Part shown: piece by piece, positions 24,645-33,220 of the stretch
Numbering within the stretch: position 1 is the first letter of the stretch
How the letters are laid out: each line of letters begins with the position of its first letter
NCBI GenBank assembly: GCA_051867975.1
Contig: JBJDZM010000120.1
Coordinates: 1 to 64,000 of the forward strand
Direction: 5' to 3'
DNA length: 64,000 nt
Source: SVTX01 sp051867975
GTDB taxonomy: Bacteria > Bacillota > Clostridia > Oscillospirales > CAG-272
Notes under the pieces: generated by a model
Database searches by the model: none
The model's input: only the letters and a program-made list of their open reading frames with translations
Told to the model about the DNA's origin: nothing
Made by a program: the position numbers and the translations under genes

Positions 24645-26036
24645 ATGTCTATCACAGATAGCGAATTACATTATAAAAAAATGACCGAAACACCGGTCTG
24701 GAAGCTTATTTTGACTCTCGGGCTTCCTACGACCGTCAGCATGCTGGTCACGAATATATACAATATGGCAGACACGTATTTTGTCAGCACGCTCGGAAAC
24801 AGTGCCGGCGGAGCGACGAGTATCGTGTTCAGCGTTATGGCAATTCTTCAGGCGTTCGGATTTATGTTCGGTCACGGCGCGGGAAGCCATATCAGCCGTT
24901 TGCTCGGGGCGAAGAATGAGAAGAGGGCAGGAAATTTCGTATCGACCGCACTCCTGCTTGCGCTTTTGAGCGGTGGCATAATCATGGTATTCGGACTTAT
25001 CTTTCTCGAGCCTCTCATGCTGTTTTTGGGCAGTACGTCTGACATTTTGCCGCACGCAAAGGACTATGCGAGGTTCATATTCATAGCCGCTCCGGCGATG
25101 ACAACGTCCTGCGTTTTGAACAACGTGCTTCGTTATGAAGGCAAGGCAACATTTGCAATGGTCGGACTTACGTCGGGCGGAATACTCAATATTCTCTTCG
25201 ATTACATAACCGTCATGAAGCTCGGAATGGGTACACAAGGTGCAGGGATAGCGACCGCGCTTTCGCAGTATATCGGAATGACGATACTTTTAGCACCCTT
25301 TATCACGGGAAAGACGCAGAGCAAGATAAGCTACAAGCGTGGATTTATCAGCGTCAGAATCGTCTGGGACATAATTACAACGGGACTGCCGAGCCTTATA
25401 AGACAAGGACTTTCGAGCGTGTCGGTCGGAGTTTTGAACATTCAGGCGAAGGCGTACGGCTCGGCGGCAATTGCGGCGATGGGATACGTTTCAAAAACGG
25501 TGCAGTTTGTTTTCTGCGTCGGACTCGGCATCGGACAGGGCTTTCAGCCCGTTTCCGCGTTCAATTACGGCGCGAAAAAATACAGCCGAGTCAAAAAGGG
25601 AAGTTATTTTACGATGGTTTTCGGATTTTTCCTGCTCGGAAGCCTTGCGGCGGTGTGCTACGCGCTTGCACCCTACATCATCGCGCTTTTCAATTCTGAG
25701 GGTACGCGGCTTGTAACCGATATCGGCGTAGAGGCACTCAGGATGAATTGCTACGTACTATGGACACTCCCGGCGACGGTGGTCGGAAACATGATGTTCC
25801 AAAGCATCGGAAAAAAGATTCCGGCGATAATCCTCTCGGCGCTTCAAAACGGAATAGTGTTCATTCCGCTTATATATTTGATGCCGTATTTATTCGACAT
25901 TTACCTCGGCAACGGTCTTTTGGGACTTGAAATGGCTCAGCCGGCAGCATATTTTATCACGGCGGTGATAACTCTGCCTTGCATGGTGATATTCCTGTCA
26001 CGACTGCCGGGAGACGGGGAAAAGGCGGAAAAATAA
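24645..26036 (+). CDS. MATE-family efflux transporter
   Basis: The 463-residue polytopic protein has twelve hydrophobic segments in two related halves, P-V-W-K-L-I-L-T-L-G-L-P-T at the start, N-M-A-D-T-Y-F-V-S and a mid-protein G-L-P-S-L-I-R-Q-G. This is a sodium- or proton-driven multidrug exporter of the MATE superfamily; no substrate can be inferred. It is 59 bp downstream of the malic enzyme gene and lacks a strong binding site (AAGGT is distant from the ATG). Confidence 0.9.
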   Translation: MSITDSELHYKKMTETPVWKLILTLGLPTTVSMLVTNIYNMADTYFVSTLGNSAGGATSIVFSVMAILQAFGFMFGHGAGSHISRLLGAKNEKRAGNFVSTALLLALLSGGIIMVFGLIFLEPLMLFLGSTSDILPHAKDYARFIFIAAPAMTTSCVLNNVLRYEGKATFAMVGLTSGGILNILFDYITVMKLGMGTQGAGIATALSQYIGMTILLAPFITGKTQSKISYKRGFISVRIVWDIITTGLPSLIRQGLSSVSVGVLNIQAKAYGSAAIAAMGYVSKTVQFVFCVGLGIGQGFQPVSAFNYGAKKYSRVKKGSYFTMVFGFFLLGSLAAVCYALAPYIIALFNSEGTRLVTDIGVEALRMNCYVLWTLPATVVGNMMFQSIGKKIPAIILSALQNGIVFIPLIYLMPYLFDIYLGNGLLGLEMAQPAAYFITAVITLPCMVIFLSRLPGDGEKAEK

Positions 26037-26107
26037 AGAATAAAGAATGAAGAATAAAAAGGTGCGTAGGCGCTGATAAAATTTAGGAAAGGGAGGGGGA
26101 AAACGTA

Positions 26108-27277
26108 GTGCTGAATTATCCCGAAAAGGTGATAAAAATTGCGGAAATCATGAAAAAGCACGGATACCGTGCATATGCGGTCGGCGGATGTGTGCGTGAC
26201 AGTGTCATGGGCAGGGTGCCGTCCGATTGGGACATGACGACAGATGCCTCTCCCGAGAAAATGATTGAAATCTTCGATTTTGAGGGGATACGGACTATTC
26301 CGACGGGACTTAAGCACGGCACCGTGACGGTGCTTCTTGGCGGAGAGAGCTTTGAGCTGACGACCTTTCGCATTGACGGCAGTTACACCGATTCACGGCA
26401 CCCCGACGGCGTGACCTTCACCCGAAATCTTGAAGACGACCTTGCACGACGCGATTTTACGGTCAATGCGATGGCGGCCGATCCGCTATGTCAAAGCGTG
26501 TGCGAAGAAAGAGAGATAATTGACGTCTATAATGGCATGGCGGATATAAAAAACAAAATAATCCGTGCGGTCGGAGAGCCTGAACGCAGATTTGCCGAGG
26601 ACGCCTTAAGAATTTTGCGTGCTGTGAGATTTGCCGCAACACTCGGATTTGAGATAGAAGAAAGGACGATGTGCGCGGCAAAAAGGCTTAGAGATGGGCT
26701 AAATAAAGTCTCTATTGAGAGAAAAAAGGTCGAGCTTGAGAAAATGCTTGTCTCGGATGGAGCAGACCGCGGAGTGGAGCTGCTTTTCGAACTCGGACTT
26801 GAAAAATATATCCATAATGAGTTGAAAAAGCCGAAAATTTCGCTCATGACTCTGCCGAAACGCTTTGAGACGAGAATGGCGGCGATGTTTTTTGACAATG
26901 AGAATGTTCCCGACTTGTCGGGGCTGAAAATGTCGCGTGTTGAGTCCTCAAACATAAAAAAACTTTGCGATAAAAGCAAATTCTGCCCCGAAACGAGTGA
27001 AAAAAACGCGCGCAGAATGATTTATGAGTACGGTGAGTTAGCCCCCGATGCGGCAATGTTGCACGATTGTCCAATGCTTGCAGAAATAATAAAAAAAGAG
27101 TCTAAAAATAGCCCATGCATTTCAATCGCTCAATTGAATATAAGCGGAAGGGACCTTATAGAGTCGGGAATCGAGCCTAAAAAGATAGGGAGAATCATGG
27201 AAAAATTGCTTTTCATGGTAATTGAAGACCCAACCCTGAACACAAAAGAAAAATTGCTTGAATCAGCACTTAAATAA
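26108..27277 (+). CDS. cca: CCA tRNA nucleotidyltransferase
   Basis: The 389-residue class II enzyme has the G-G-C-V-R-D motif at 26-31, the catalytic D-x-D in S-D-W-D (D40, D42), R-R-D-F-T-V-N-A-M at about 118-126 and E-D-A-L-R-I-L-R-A-V-R-F in the head/neck. The C-terminal region lacks an evident HD motif. It adds or repairs the 3' CCA of tRNA. The start is GTG at 26108 behind a GGGAGGGGG at 26092-26100. The short DNA just before is a low-complexity series of GAATAAA-like words. Confidence 0.93.
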   Translation: MLNYPEKVIKIAEIMKKHGYRAYAVGGCVRDSVMGRVPSDWDMTTDASPEKMIEIFDFEGIRTIPTGLKHGTVTVLLGGESFELTTFRIDGSYTDSRHPDGVTFTRNLEDDLARRDFTVNAMAADPLCQSVCEEREIIDVYNGMADIKNKIIRAVGEPERRFAEDALRILRAVRFAATLGFEIEERTMCAAKRLRDGLNKVSIERKKVELEKMLVSDGADRGVELLFELGLEKYIHNELKKPKISLMTLPKRFETRMAAMFFDNENVPDLSGLKMSRVESSNIKKLCDKSKFCPETSEKNARRMIYEYGELAPDAAMLHDCPMLAEIIKKESKNSPCISIAQLNISGRDLIESGIEPKKIGRIMEKLLFMVIEDPTLNTKEKLLESALK

Positions 27278-27366
27278 GGCATTTCAAGTAACCTGACTTT
27301 TCTTGAATATAAAATTTGTATCTTGATAAAGACTAAATATAGCCTATCAAAACAGAGAGGAAAATT

Positions 27367-27894
27367 ATGTATAAAAACACACCTGTGCCTAAGAATACCG
27401 CGGCAAAAATATATGCGTTAGTTTCGCTTTTGGGCGGCGCATTTCTCTTTCTTTCAACGAACTTTTGGAATTATTCAATGCCTTGGCTGCCACAACTTAT
27501 CGGCGTAGTATTACTGGTATTTGCCATATATATCGCCTCGGCGTACCTTTTGCGCAGATATACATTTTCGATAGAGGAGTCAAGCGGAGAAGGCGAGAGC
27601 GGCGAGGGCGAATTCACATTCCGCATAACGGAGCTGAGATACAACAGGCAAATGACGCTCTGCCTTGTCGATGTGGCTGACATAAAGCTCTGCCGCACCG
27701 TGACACCCCAAAACCGCAAAAAGGTCAAGGAAGAGGCTCAAAATAAAAAGAGATTCACATACGATACCGCCTTCGCCGCACCGAGGCAGCTTGAACTCCA
27801 AATGCATGTAGACGACGAAGAGATATCCATGATTATCACATATGACCCCGACCTCGTCGGCGTACTGAATAAACTCGGTGTCAAGGTGGAATAA
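27367..27894 (+). CDS. Membrane protein of unknown function
   Basis: The 175-residue protein has two membrane helices (about 13-31 and 40-60) separated by a short W-N-Y-S-M-P-W loop, then a cytoplasmic or external beta-rich domain of about 110 residues with a Gly/Glu-rich start. No family is recognised; the two helices followed by a beta domain resemble PH-like membrane-anchored proteins. GAGAGGAAAA precedes the ATG. It stands 89 bp downstream of cca and ends at a hairpin. Confidence 0.6.
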   Translation: MYKNTPVPKNTAAKIYALVSLLGGAFLFLSTNFWNYSMPWLPQLIGVVLLVFAIYIASAYLLRRYTFSIEESSGEGESGEGEFTFRITELRYNRQMTLCLVDVADIKLCRTVTPQNRKKVKEEAQNKKRFTYDTAFAAPRQLELQMHVDDEEISMIITYDPDLVGVLNKLGVKVE

Positions 27895-27922
27895 AAACCG
27901 TATATAAATCAATTAAAACAAA

Positions 27923-27957
27923 ACTCCCATACAGACAAGATCAATCCGTATGGGAGT
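27923..27957. terminator. Terminator between convergent genes
   Basis: ACTCCCATAC (27923-27932) pairs perfectly with GTATGGGAGT (27948-27957). An A-rich stretch precedes it and TAATTATTT follows, so it may work in both directions. Confidence 0.7.
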
Positions 27958-28055
27958 AATTATTTACACTTCAAACCATAAAGCCCTCTATGACAATACT
28001 GTTACTCTGCGTGACAAAGCAAAATGAACAACGCATTTTTCCTGTTGGTTACAAC

Positions 28056-28520
28056 CTACTTTGTATCTTTACCTTTTTTGAAGCAATCGTTCATTCTTTT
28101 TATTTTGCATTTCCAACTTAGATATTGAGCTATCCAAACAATGACAAAAATCACAACGAAAATGCCTACATATGAAAGAACGCCGGTGACGGAATGTTTC
28201 ATCCAGTTTGTTATATAGGCAATCGGAAACATAATAATACACGCAATTAAAAAGTATATGCCGCTTTGTTTGGCAAGACTCCACGAATCCAGTTCCCAAA
28301 TAACAGAAGCCATGGCAAAACCCGAACCCATTATACCGCAGAGAACAGTCTGCAAAATGACGGCATTCAGTTCATTACCCATCGAACCGATTAACTCCGG
28401 CGTAACAGGATAATATGAGCCATCTCCAACGCAAGCGGAAATAATCAAGGTAATCACAAAACCAATGGCTATTCCCACAGGAAATCCTACTAATCCGCGC
28501 GAAAGTATCTGCTTTTTCAT
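28056..28520 (-). CDS. DUF3021 family membrane protein
   Basis: The 154-residue protein has four membrane helices (about 11-30, 53-72, 86-104 and 114-134) and a basic tail, and is encoded 9 bp after a LytTR gene. This size, topology and neighbour are typical of DUF3021, whose members pair with LytTR regulators and in some cases hold them inactive at the membrane. A GAGGTG site precedes the ATG. Confidence 0.8.
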   Translation of the reverse strand: MKKQILSRGLVGFPVGIAIGFVITLIISACVGDGSYYPVTPELIGSMGNELNAVILQTVLCGIMGSGFAMASVIWELDSWSLAKQSGIYFLIACIIMFPIAYITNWMKHSVTGVLSYVGIFVVIFVIVWIAQYLSWKCKIKRMNDCFKKGKDTK

Positions 28521-28529
28521 CTTAACACC

Positions 28530-28970
28530 TCATATTCCTAATAATTGTTTGATTCTGGCGACATATCGCCTCGAAACATATGTTACCGTTCCGTTTGAAA
28601 GAGAAACACAAATGGTTCCGGTAAAACTCAGGTCAAAGCCTCTCACTTTTTTGAGATTGATGATTTCAGAATTGGATATTCGCACGAACGAATTGCTTGC
28701 AAGGCGTTGCTCCATTTCATACAGCCTTAGTCTGATAACATATTTTTGAAGTTCTGTTTCGGCATATACTTTCCCACTTGAAGCGTATATACGGAAAATT
28801 TGATCCGGCTCCAATACGGTCACTTTTTCATCTTGGAAACCCGCGATCATTTGTGTTTGTTCCCCGGCAAGCTTTTTCATTACTTCATTAACCTCATCTG
28901 TCACTTTGTTTGTCACAATGGTGATTTTCGGTTCAGTGCAGTGTTCATCGATTATAATCTCAATCTGCAT
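28530..28970 (-). CDS. LytTR-family DNA-binding regulator
   Basis: The 146-residue product has an N-terminal ~45-residue part (M-Q-I-E-I-I-I-D then helices) and a C-terminal LytTR DNA-binding domain (about 45-146) with N-S-F-V-R-I-S-N-S-E-I-I-N-L-K-K-V and Y-V-S-R-R-Y. There is no receiver domain. The start at 28970 is set by AAGGAGGT on the minus strand; the longer open frame has no site. The promoter (28996-29024) is flanked by a perfect inverted repeat, so autoregulation or control by another factor is likely. Confidence 0.85.
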   Translation of the reverse strand: MQIEIIIDEHCTEPKITIVTNKVTDEVNEVMKKLAGEQTQMIAGFQDEKVTVLEPDQIFRIYASSGKVYAETELQKYVIRLRLYEMEQRLASNSFVRISNSEIINLKKVRGFDLSFTGTICVSLSNGTVTYVSRRYVARIKQLLGI

Positions 28971-28995
28971 TTGCTTACCTCCTTTCCACGGCTTT

Positions 28996-29036
28996 AGTAT
29001 AAGAATATCGGGAAACAAAGTCAACTGTTTCCCGAT
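28996..29036 (-). promoter_or_regulatory. Promoter and operator of the LytTR-DUF3021 operon
   Basis: On the minus strand TTGACT (29019-29024), a 17-bp spacer and TATACT (28996-29001) form the promoter. A perfect inverted repeat ATCGGGAAAC/GTTTCCCGAT (29007-29016 and 29027-29036) brackets the -35 element. From here to nifJ the only other structure is the repeat at 29206-29275. Confidence 0.8.
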
Positions 29037-29205
29037 AGATGGTTGTTATTTGACCATAGGTGGTATTTTATAAAAAAACAAAATGTTCTGCGTACTAAGT
29101 AAAGCAGCCATTGTACTCTATTGTTTTGCTGTTCTTCGTCAAATACCCGAATAGTGCTGTCAGCATTAACCTCGCCGTCTATAAGATCGGATACTTAGCA
29201 CCCTT

Positions 29206-29275
29206 ATTAAAGGTTTTTGGAGAGGGGTGCGGGGAGAACCCTTTTTTCAAAAAGGTTCTCCCCGCATTTCTCTGT
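29206..29275 (+). repeat. Dispersed hairpin repeat, copy 4
   Basis: AAAGGTTTTTGGAGAGGGGT leads into GCGGGGAGAACC-C-T-run-C-A-run-GGTTCTCCCCGC, a 12-bp stem that would also stop nifJ transcription on the minus strand. The order of blocks matches the copies at 9013, 12303 and 12532. Confidence 0.65.
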
Positions 29276-29287
29276 AAAAGCTATTTA

Positions 29288-32200
29288 TTATTCGTACAGC
29301 TTGCCCATTCTTACGAGGCGGTCGTACTTAGCCTTTGCGTTTGCTTCAGCCTTAGCGAAGAGCATTGCGGCTCTTTCGGGGTTAGACTGTGCAAGACGAG
29401 CGTAACGAGTCTCGTTCTTAATGAAGTCAACGTAGCTTGCAGTAGGCTCCTTGGAGTCGATTGTGAGCTTGTTGGATTCAAGAGTCGGGTTGTAGCGGAA
29501 TGTCTGCCAATAACCTGCCTCAACTGCCTTCTTCATTTCGAGCTGGCAATTCTGCATACCGCCCTTAGCGATACCGTGCATCTCACAAGGAGCGTAACCG
29601 ATAATAAGCGAAGGACCGTTGTAGGCTTCAGCCTCTGTGAGAGCCTTGAGGAGCTGGTTGGTATCGTATCCCATGGATACCTGTGCTACGTAAACGTAAC
29701 CGTAGGACATAGCGATCTCGGCGAGGTTCTTCTTGCCGATTGCCTTACCTGCGGCCGCGAACTGAGCAACCTGACCGATGTTGGATGCCTTCGATGCCTG
29801 TCCGCCGGTGTTGGAGTAAACCTCTGTATCGAATACGAAGACGTTTACGTTCTCGCCCGATGCAAGTACGTGGTCAAGACCGCCGAATCCGATATCATAA
29901 GCCCAACCGTCACCACCGAAGATCCACATCGACTTCTTGTTGAGGTAGTTCTTCTCGGCGAGGATCTCTTTTGCAGCCTCGTTGCCGTCAGCCGCCCAGC
30001 CCTCGAGGAGCTCTACGAGAGCCTTCGTAGCCTTTTCGTTAGCCGCACCGTCGTCAATTGTATTGAGATACTCGTCAACAATTGCTTTGCACTTTTCGCA
30101 AGGAGTTTCAAGAGCCTTTACCTTTGCGATAAGCTTCTCGCGGATAGCCTTCTGACCGAGGTACATACCAAGACCATGCTCAGCGTTGTCCTCAAAGAGG
30201 GAGTTAGCCCATGCGGGACCGCGTCCGCTTTCCTTATTTACCGTGTAAGGAGTTGAAGGAGCGGAACCACCCCAGATGGAGGAGCATCCCGTTGCGTTGG
30301 AGATATACATTCTCTCACCGAAGAGCTGTGTTACGAGACGTGCATAAGATGTCTCGGCACAACCTGCGCAAGAGCCGGAGAATTCAAGCAGGGGCTGTTT
30401 GAACTGGCTGCCCTTAACAGTATTGTTGATGATCTCGGGCTTCTCGGATACCTTTGCGACTGCGTAGTCAAATGTAGCCTGCTGGTCAGCCTGAGTTTCC
30501 TGAGGAACCATTCTGAGTGCGTACTTGGAAGCGTCTGCCTTCTCACCTGCCGCAGCTGCCTTCTTGTCAACGTTCTGGTTAACGGGGCAAGCCTTTACGC
30601 AGAGGGTACAACCCATACAGTCGAGAGGAGATACTGCCATTGTGAACTTGTAGTTTGTCTTGATAACCGGCTTTGCCGCGAACTTCGTAGCCTCGGGTGC
30701 CGCTGCTGCCTCTTCCTCTGTCATTGCGAAGGGACGGATGGTAGCGTGAGGACATACGAATGCACAGTTGTTACACTGAATGCAGTTTTCGGGGACCCAC
30801 GTGGGAACCATAACCGCAACGCCTCTCTTCTCGTATGCAGCAGAACCCTGGGGGAACTGACCGTCAACATACTTTTCGAATACGGAAACGGGGAGGCTGT
30901 CGCCCTTCATTGCGTTTGTGGGATTAACGATCTCGTTTACGAAGTCAACGAGGTCGGCGCGGTCGCCTGTAACAAGCTCAACCTTAGAGTTGTCAACACA
31001 GTTTGCCCAATCGGCAGGAACGTCAACCTTAACGAATGCGCCTGCGCCTGCGTCGATTGCCGCGTGGTTGAGGTCAACGATAGCCTGTCCCTTCTTGAGG
31101 TAGGACTTCGTTGCCATGTACTTCATGTACTCAACAGCTTCCTCTGCAGGAAGGATCTTTGCAAGCGCGAAGAATGCGGACTGAAGGACCGTGTTCTTAA
31201 CCTTTGCGTTACCGAGGTCGATAGCGAGCTTTGTTGCGTTGATGATGTAGAAGTTTATATTGTTCTTTGCGATGTACTGCTTAACCTGTGCGGGAAGATG
31301 CTCGGAAAGCTCTTCAACCGTATTCCAGTGGCAATCAAGAAGGAATGTTCCGCCGGGCTTAACGTCGGAAACCATGTCGTACTTCTTGAGGTACGCCTGG
31401 TTGTGGCAAGCGACGAAGTCAGCCTTGTTTATGTAGTAAGGAGACTTGATGGGGCTGTCGCCGAAACGAAGGTGGGAAATGGTGATACCGCCTGTCTTCT
31501 TGGAGTCATACTGGAAGTATGCCTGAATGTACTTGTCGGTGTGGTCACCGATGATCTTGATGGAGTTCTTGTTTGCGCCGACCGTTCCGTCACCGCCAAG
31601 ACCCCAGAACTTGCAAGCTATTGTGCCGGCAGGAGCTGTGTCGGGAGCGGGCTTTTCTTCGAGAGAAAGACCTGTGACGTCGTCTACGATACCGATCGTG
31701 AAGTTAGCCTTGGGAGCATCCTTGGAGAGGTTTTCGTAAACCGCGAATACAGATGCGGGAGTCGTGTCCTTGGAACCGAGACCGTAACGTCCGCCGACTA
31801 CCTTGATGTCTGTTCTGCCCTGTGTTGCGAGAGCGGTAACGACGTCGAGGAAGAGAGGCTCACCGAGAGAGCCGGGCTCTTTTGTTCTGTCGAGAACTGC
31901 GATCTTCTTAACTGTTGCGGGGATAGCCGCAACGAGACGCTCAGCGGAGAAGGGACGGTAAAGTCTTACCTTTACGACACCGACCTTTTCACCCTTTGCG
32001 TTGAGGTAGTCGATAACCTCTTCGATAACGTCACATACAGAACCCATAGCGACGATAACACGGTCAGCGTCGGGCGCACCGTAGTAGTTGAAGGGCTTGT
32101 AGTTTGTGCCGAGCTTAGCGTTGACCTTGTCCATGTACTCTTCAACGATTTCGGGAAGCGCGTCATAGTACTTGTTGCAGGCTTCTCTGTTCTGGAAGAA

Positions 32201-32878
32201 GATATCGCCGTTCTGAGCGGTACCGCGGAGAGCGGGGTTGTTAGGATTGAGAGCGTGAGCACGGAAAGCGGCAACCGCGTCCTTGTCAAGCATCTCTTCA
32301 AGGTCAGCGTAATCCCAAACCTCGATCTTCTGGATCTCGTGAGATGTACGGAAACCGTCGAAGAAGTTGAGGAAAGGAACACGTCCTTTAATTGCCGAGA
32401 GGTGTGCTACCGCACCGAGGTCCATGACCTCCTGAGGGTTTGTCTCAGCGAGCATTGCGAAGCCTGTCTGACGGCAAGCGTAAACGTCGGAGTGGTCTCC
32501 GAAGATGTTGAGCGCGTGAGAAGCTACGCAACGAGCGGAAACATGGAATACTGCAGGGAGAAGCTCGCCTGCGATCTTGTACATGTTGGGGATCATCAAA
32601 AGAAGACCCTGGGATGCCGTGTAGGTGGTTGTGAGAGCACCGGATGCCAGAGAACCGTGAACGGTACCTGCAGCGCCTGCCTCTGATTCCATCTCGACGA
32701 CCTTGACGGTCGTTCCGAAGATGTTTTTGAGACCCTGAGCTGCCCACTGGTCGGTGTAGTCCGCCATGGGGCTGGAAGGTGTGATGGGGTAGATACCCGC
32801 AACTTCGGTAAAGGCATAGCTTACGTGAGCCGCAGCCTGGTTACCGTCCATAGAAAGCTTTTTTCTTTGGATAGCCAT
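29288..32878 (-). CDS. nifJ: Pyruvate:ferredoxin (flavodoxin) oxidoreductase
   Basis: This 1196-residue single-chain PFOR converts pyruvate and CoA to acetyl-CoA and CO2 while reducing ferredoxin. The pyrimidine-binding domain opens with Y-P-I-T-P-S-S-P-M-A-D. Two [4Fe-4S] motifs follow: C-I-Q-C-N-N-C (from C699) and C-M-G-C-T-L-C (from C754). Then come the proximal cluster region G-S-C-A-G-C-A-E-T and the TPP motif G-D-G-W-A-Y-D-I-G (from G989) with S-N-T-G-G-Q. Length is normal. AGGAGG precedes the ATG. It is the central fermentative enzyme here and shows strong codon bias, which creates long meaningless open frames on the other strand. Confidence 0.97.
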   Translation of the reverse strand: MAIQRKKLSMDGNQAAAHVSYAFTEVAGIYPITPSSPMADYTDQWAAQGLKNIFGTTVKVVEMESEAGAAGTVHGSLASGALTTTYTASQGLLLMIPNMYKIAGELLPAVFHVSARCVASHALNIFGDHSDVYACRQTGFAMLAETNPQEVMDLGAVAHLSAIKGRVPFLNFFDGFRTSHEIQKIEVWDYADLEEMLDKDAVAAFRAHALNPNNPALRGTAQNGDIFFQNREACNKYYDALPEIVEEYMDKVNAKLGTNYKPFNYYGAPDADRVIVAMGSVCDVIEEVIDYLNAKGEKVGVVKVRLYRPFSAERLVAAIPATVKKIAVLDRTKEPGSLGEPLFLDVVTALATQGRTDIKVVGGRYGLGSKDTTPASVFAVYENLSKDAPKANFTIGIVDDVTGLSLEEKPAPDTAPAGTIACKFWGLGGDGTVGANKNSIKIIGDHTDKYIQAYFQYDSKKTGGITISHLRFGDSPIKSPYYINKADFVACHNQAYLKKYDMVSDVKPGGTFLLDCHWNTVEELSEHLPAQVKQYIAKNNINFYIINATKLAIDLGNAKVKNTVLQSAFFALAKILPAEEAVEYMKYMATKSYLKKGQAIVDLNHAAIDAGAGAFVKVDVPADWANCVDNSKVELVTGDRADLVDFVNEIVNPTNAMKGDSLPVSVFEKYVDGQFPQGSAAYEKRGVAVMVPTWVPENCIQCNNCAFVCPHATIRPFAMTEEEAAAAPEATKFAAKPVIKTNYKFTMAVSPLDCMGCTLCVKACPVNQNVDKKAAAAGEKADASKYALRMVPQETQADQQATFDYAVAKVSEKPEIINNTVKGSQFKQPLLEFSGSCAGCAETSYARLVTQLFGERMYISNATGCSSIWGGSAPSTPYTVNKESGRGPAWANSLFEDNAEHGLGMYLGQKAIREKLIAKVKALETPCEKCKAIVDEYLNTIDDGAANEKATKALVELLEGWAADGNEAAKEILAEKNYLNKKSMWIFGGDGWAYDIGFGGLDHVLASGENVNVFVFDTEVYSNTGGQASKASNIGQVAQFAAAGKAIGKKNLAEIAMSYGYVYVAQVSMGYDTNQLLKALTEAEAYNGPSLIIGYAPCEMHGIAKGGMQNCQLEMKKAVEAGYWQTFRYNPTLESNKLTIDSKEPTASYVDFIKNETRYARLAQSNPERAAMLFAKAEANAKAKYDRLVRMGKLYE

Positions 32879-32950
32879 TGGAATTTTCCTCCTGAAAAGA
32901 TATTAAAATTTTTTATTAACCATCAAGTCGGTAACGCCGCGCACAAGACG

Positions 32951-32998
32951 GCATAGTTACCCACCCTTAATAATATCACAAATTGTTAAAAAAGTAAA
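32951..32998 (-). promoter_or_regulatory. nifJ promoter region
   Basis: On the minus strand TTTACT (32993-32998), a 17-bp spacer and TATTAT (32970-32975). The leader then folds a hairpin with GTAAC/GTTAC and GCCG/CGGC arms between about 32931 and 32960, some 55 bp before the nifJ ATG. The gap to the divergent gene at 33221 otherwise holds AT-rich DNA and that gene's promoter. Confidence 0.6.
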
Positions 32999-33138
32999 GG
33001 CTTTTTTAAAAAAAACTGCACCGAATTAAAGGTTTTTTTGAGTTATTGCAAATAAAGCATAAACATGAGCCGAAAATCTTTGCATGTTTGCAAAATGTTG
33101 GCAATATAGATAAATATGAACAATTTTGAAAAAATTTG

Positions 33139-33167
33139 TTGACACATGTAAAAAAAGGTGATATAAT
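33139..33167 (+). promoter_or_regulatory. Consensus sigma-A promoter of the 33221 gene
   Basis: TTGACA (33139-33144), 17 bp, TATAAT (33162-33167): a perfect housekeeping promoter about 50 bp before the start codon. Confidence 0.9.
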
Positions 33168-33220
33168 GACGTTGGTTCGGCAAAGAACCTAATAAAATCA
33201 TATACATAAAGGAGTTTGTC

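Noticed and set aside
29111..30256. A 381-codon open frame on the + strand across the 3' part of nifJ
   Set aside because: It is antisense to a complete and unmistakable PFOR gene, lacks a binding site, and gives a low-complexity Val/Leu/Cys-rich product typical of a strand-shadow of strong codon bias.
30746..32686. A 646-codon + strand open frame across nifJ
   Set aside because: Same explanation: antisense codon-bias shadow with no start signals and no protein family.
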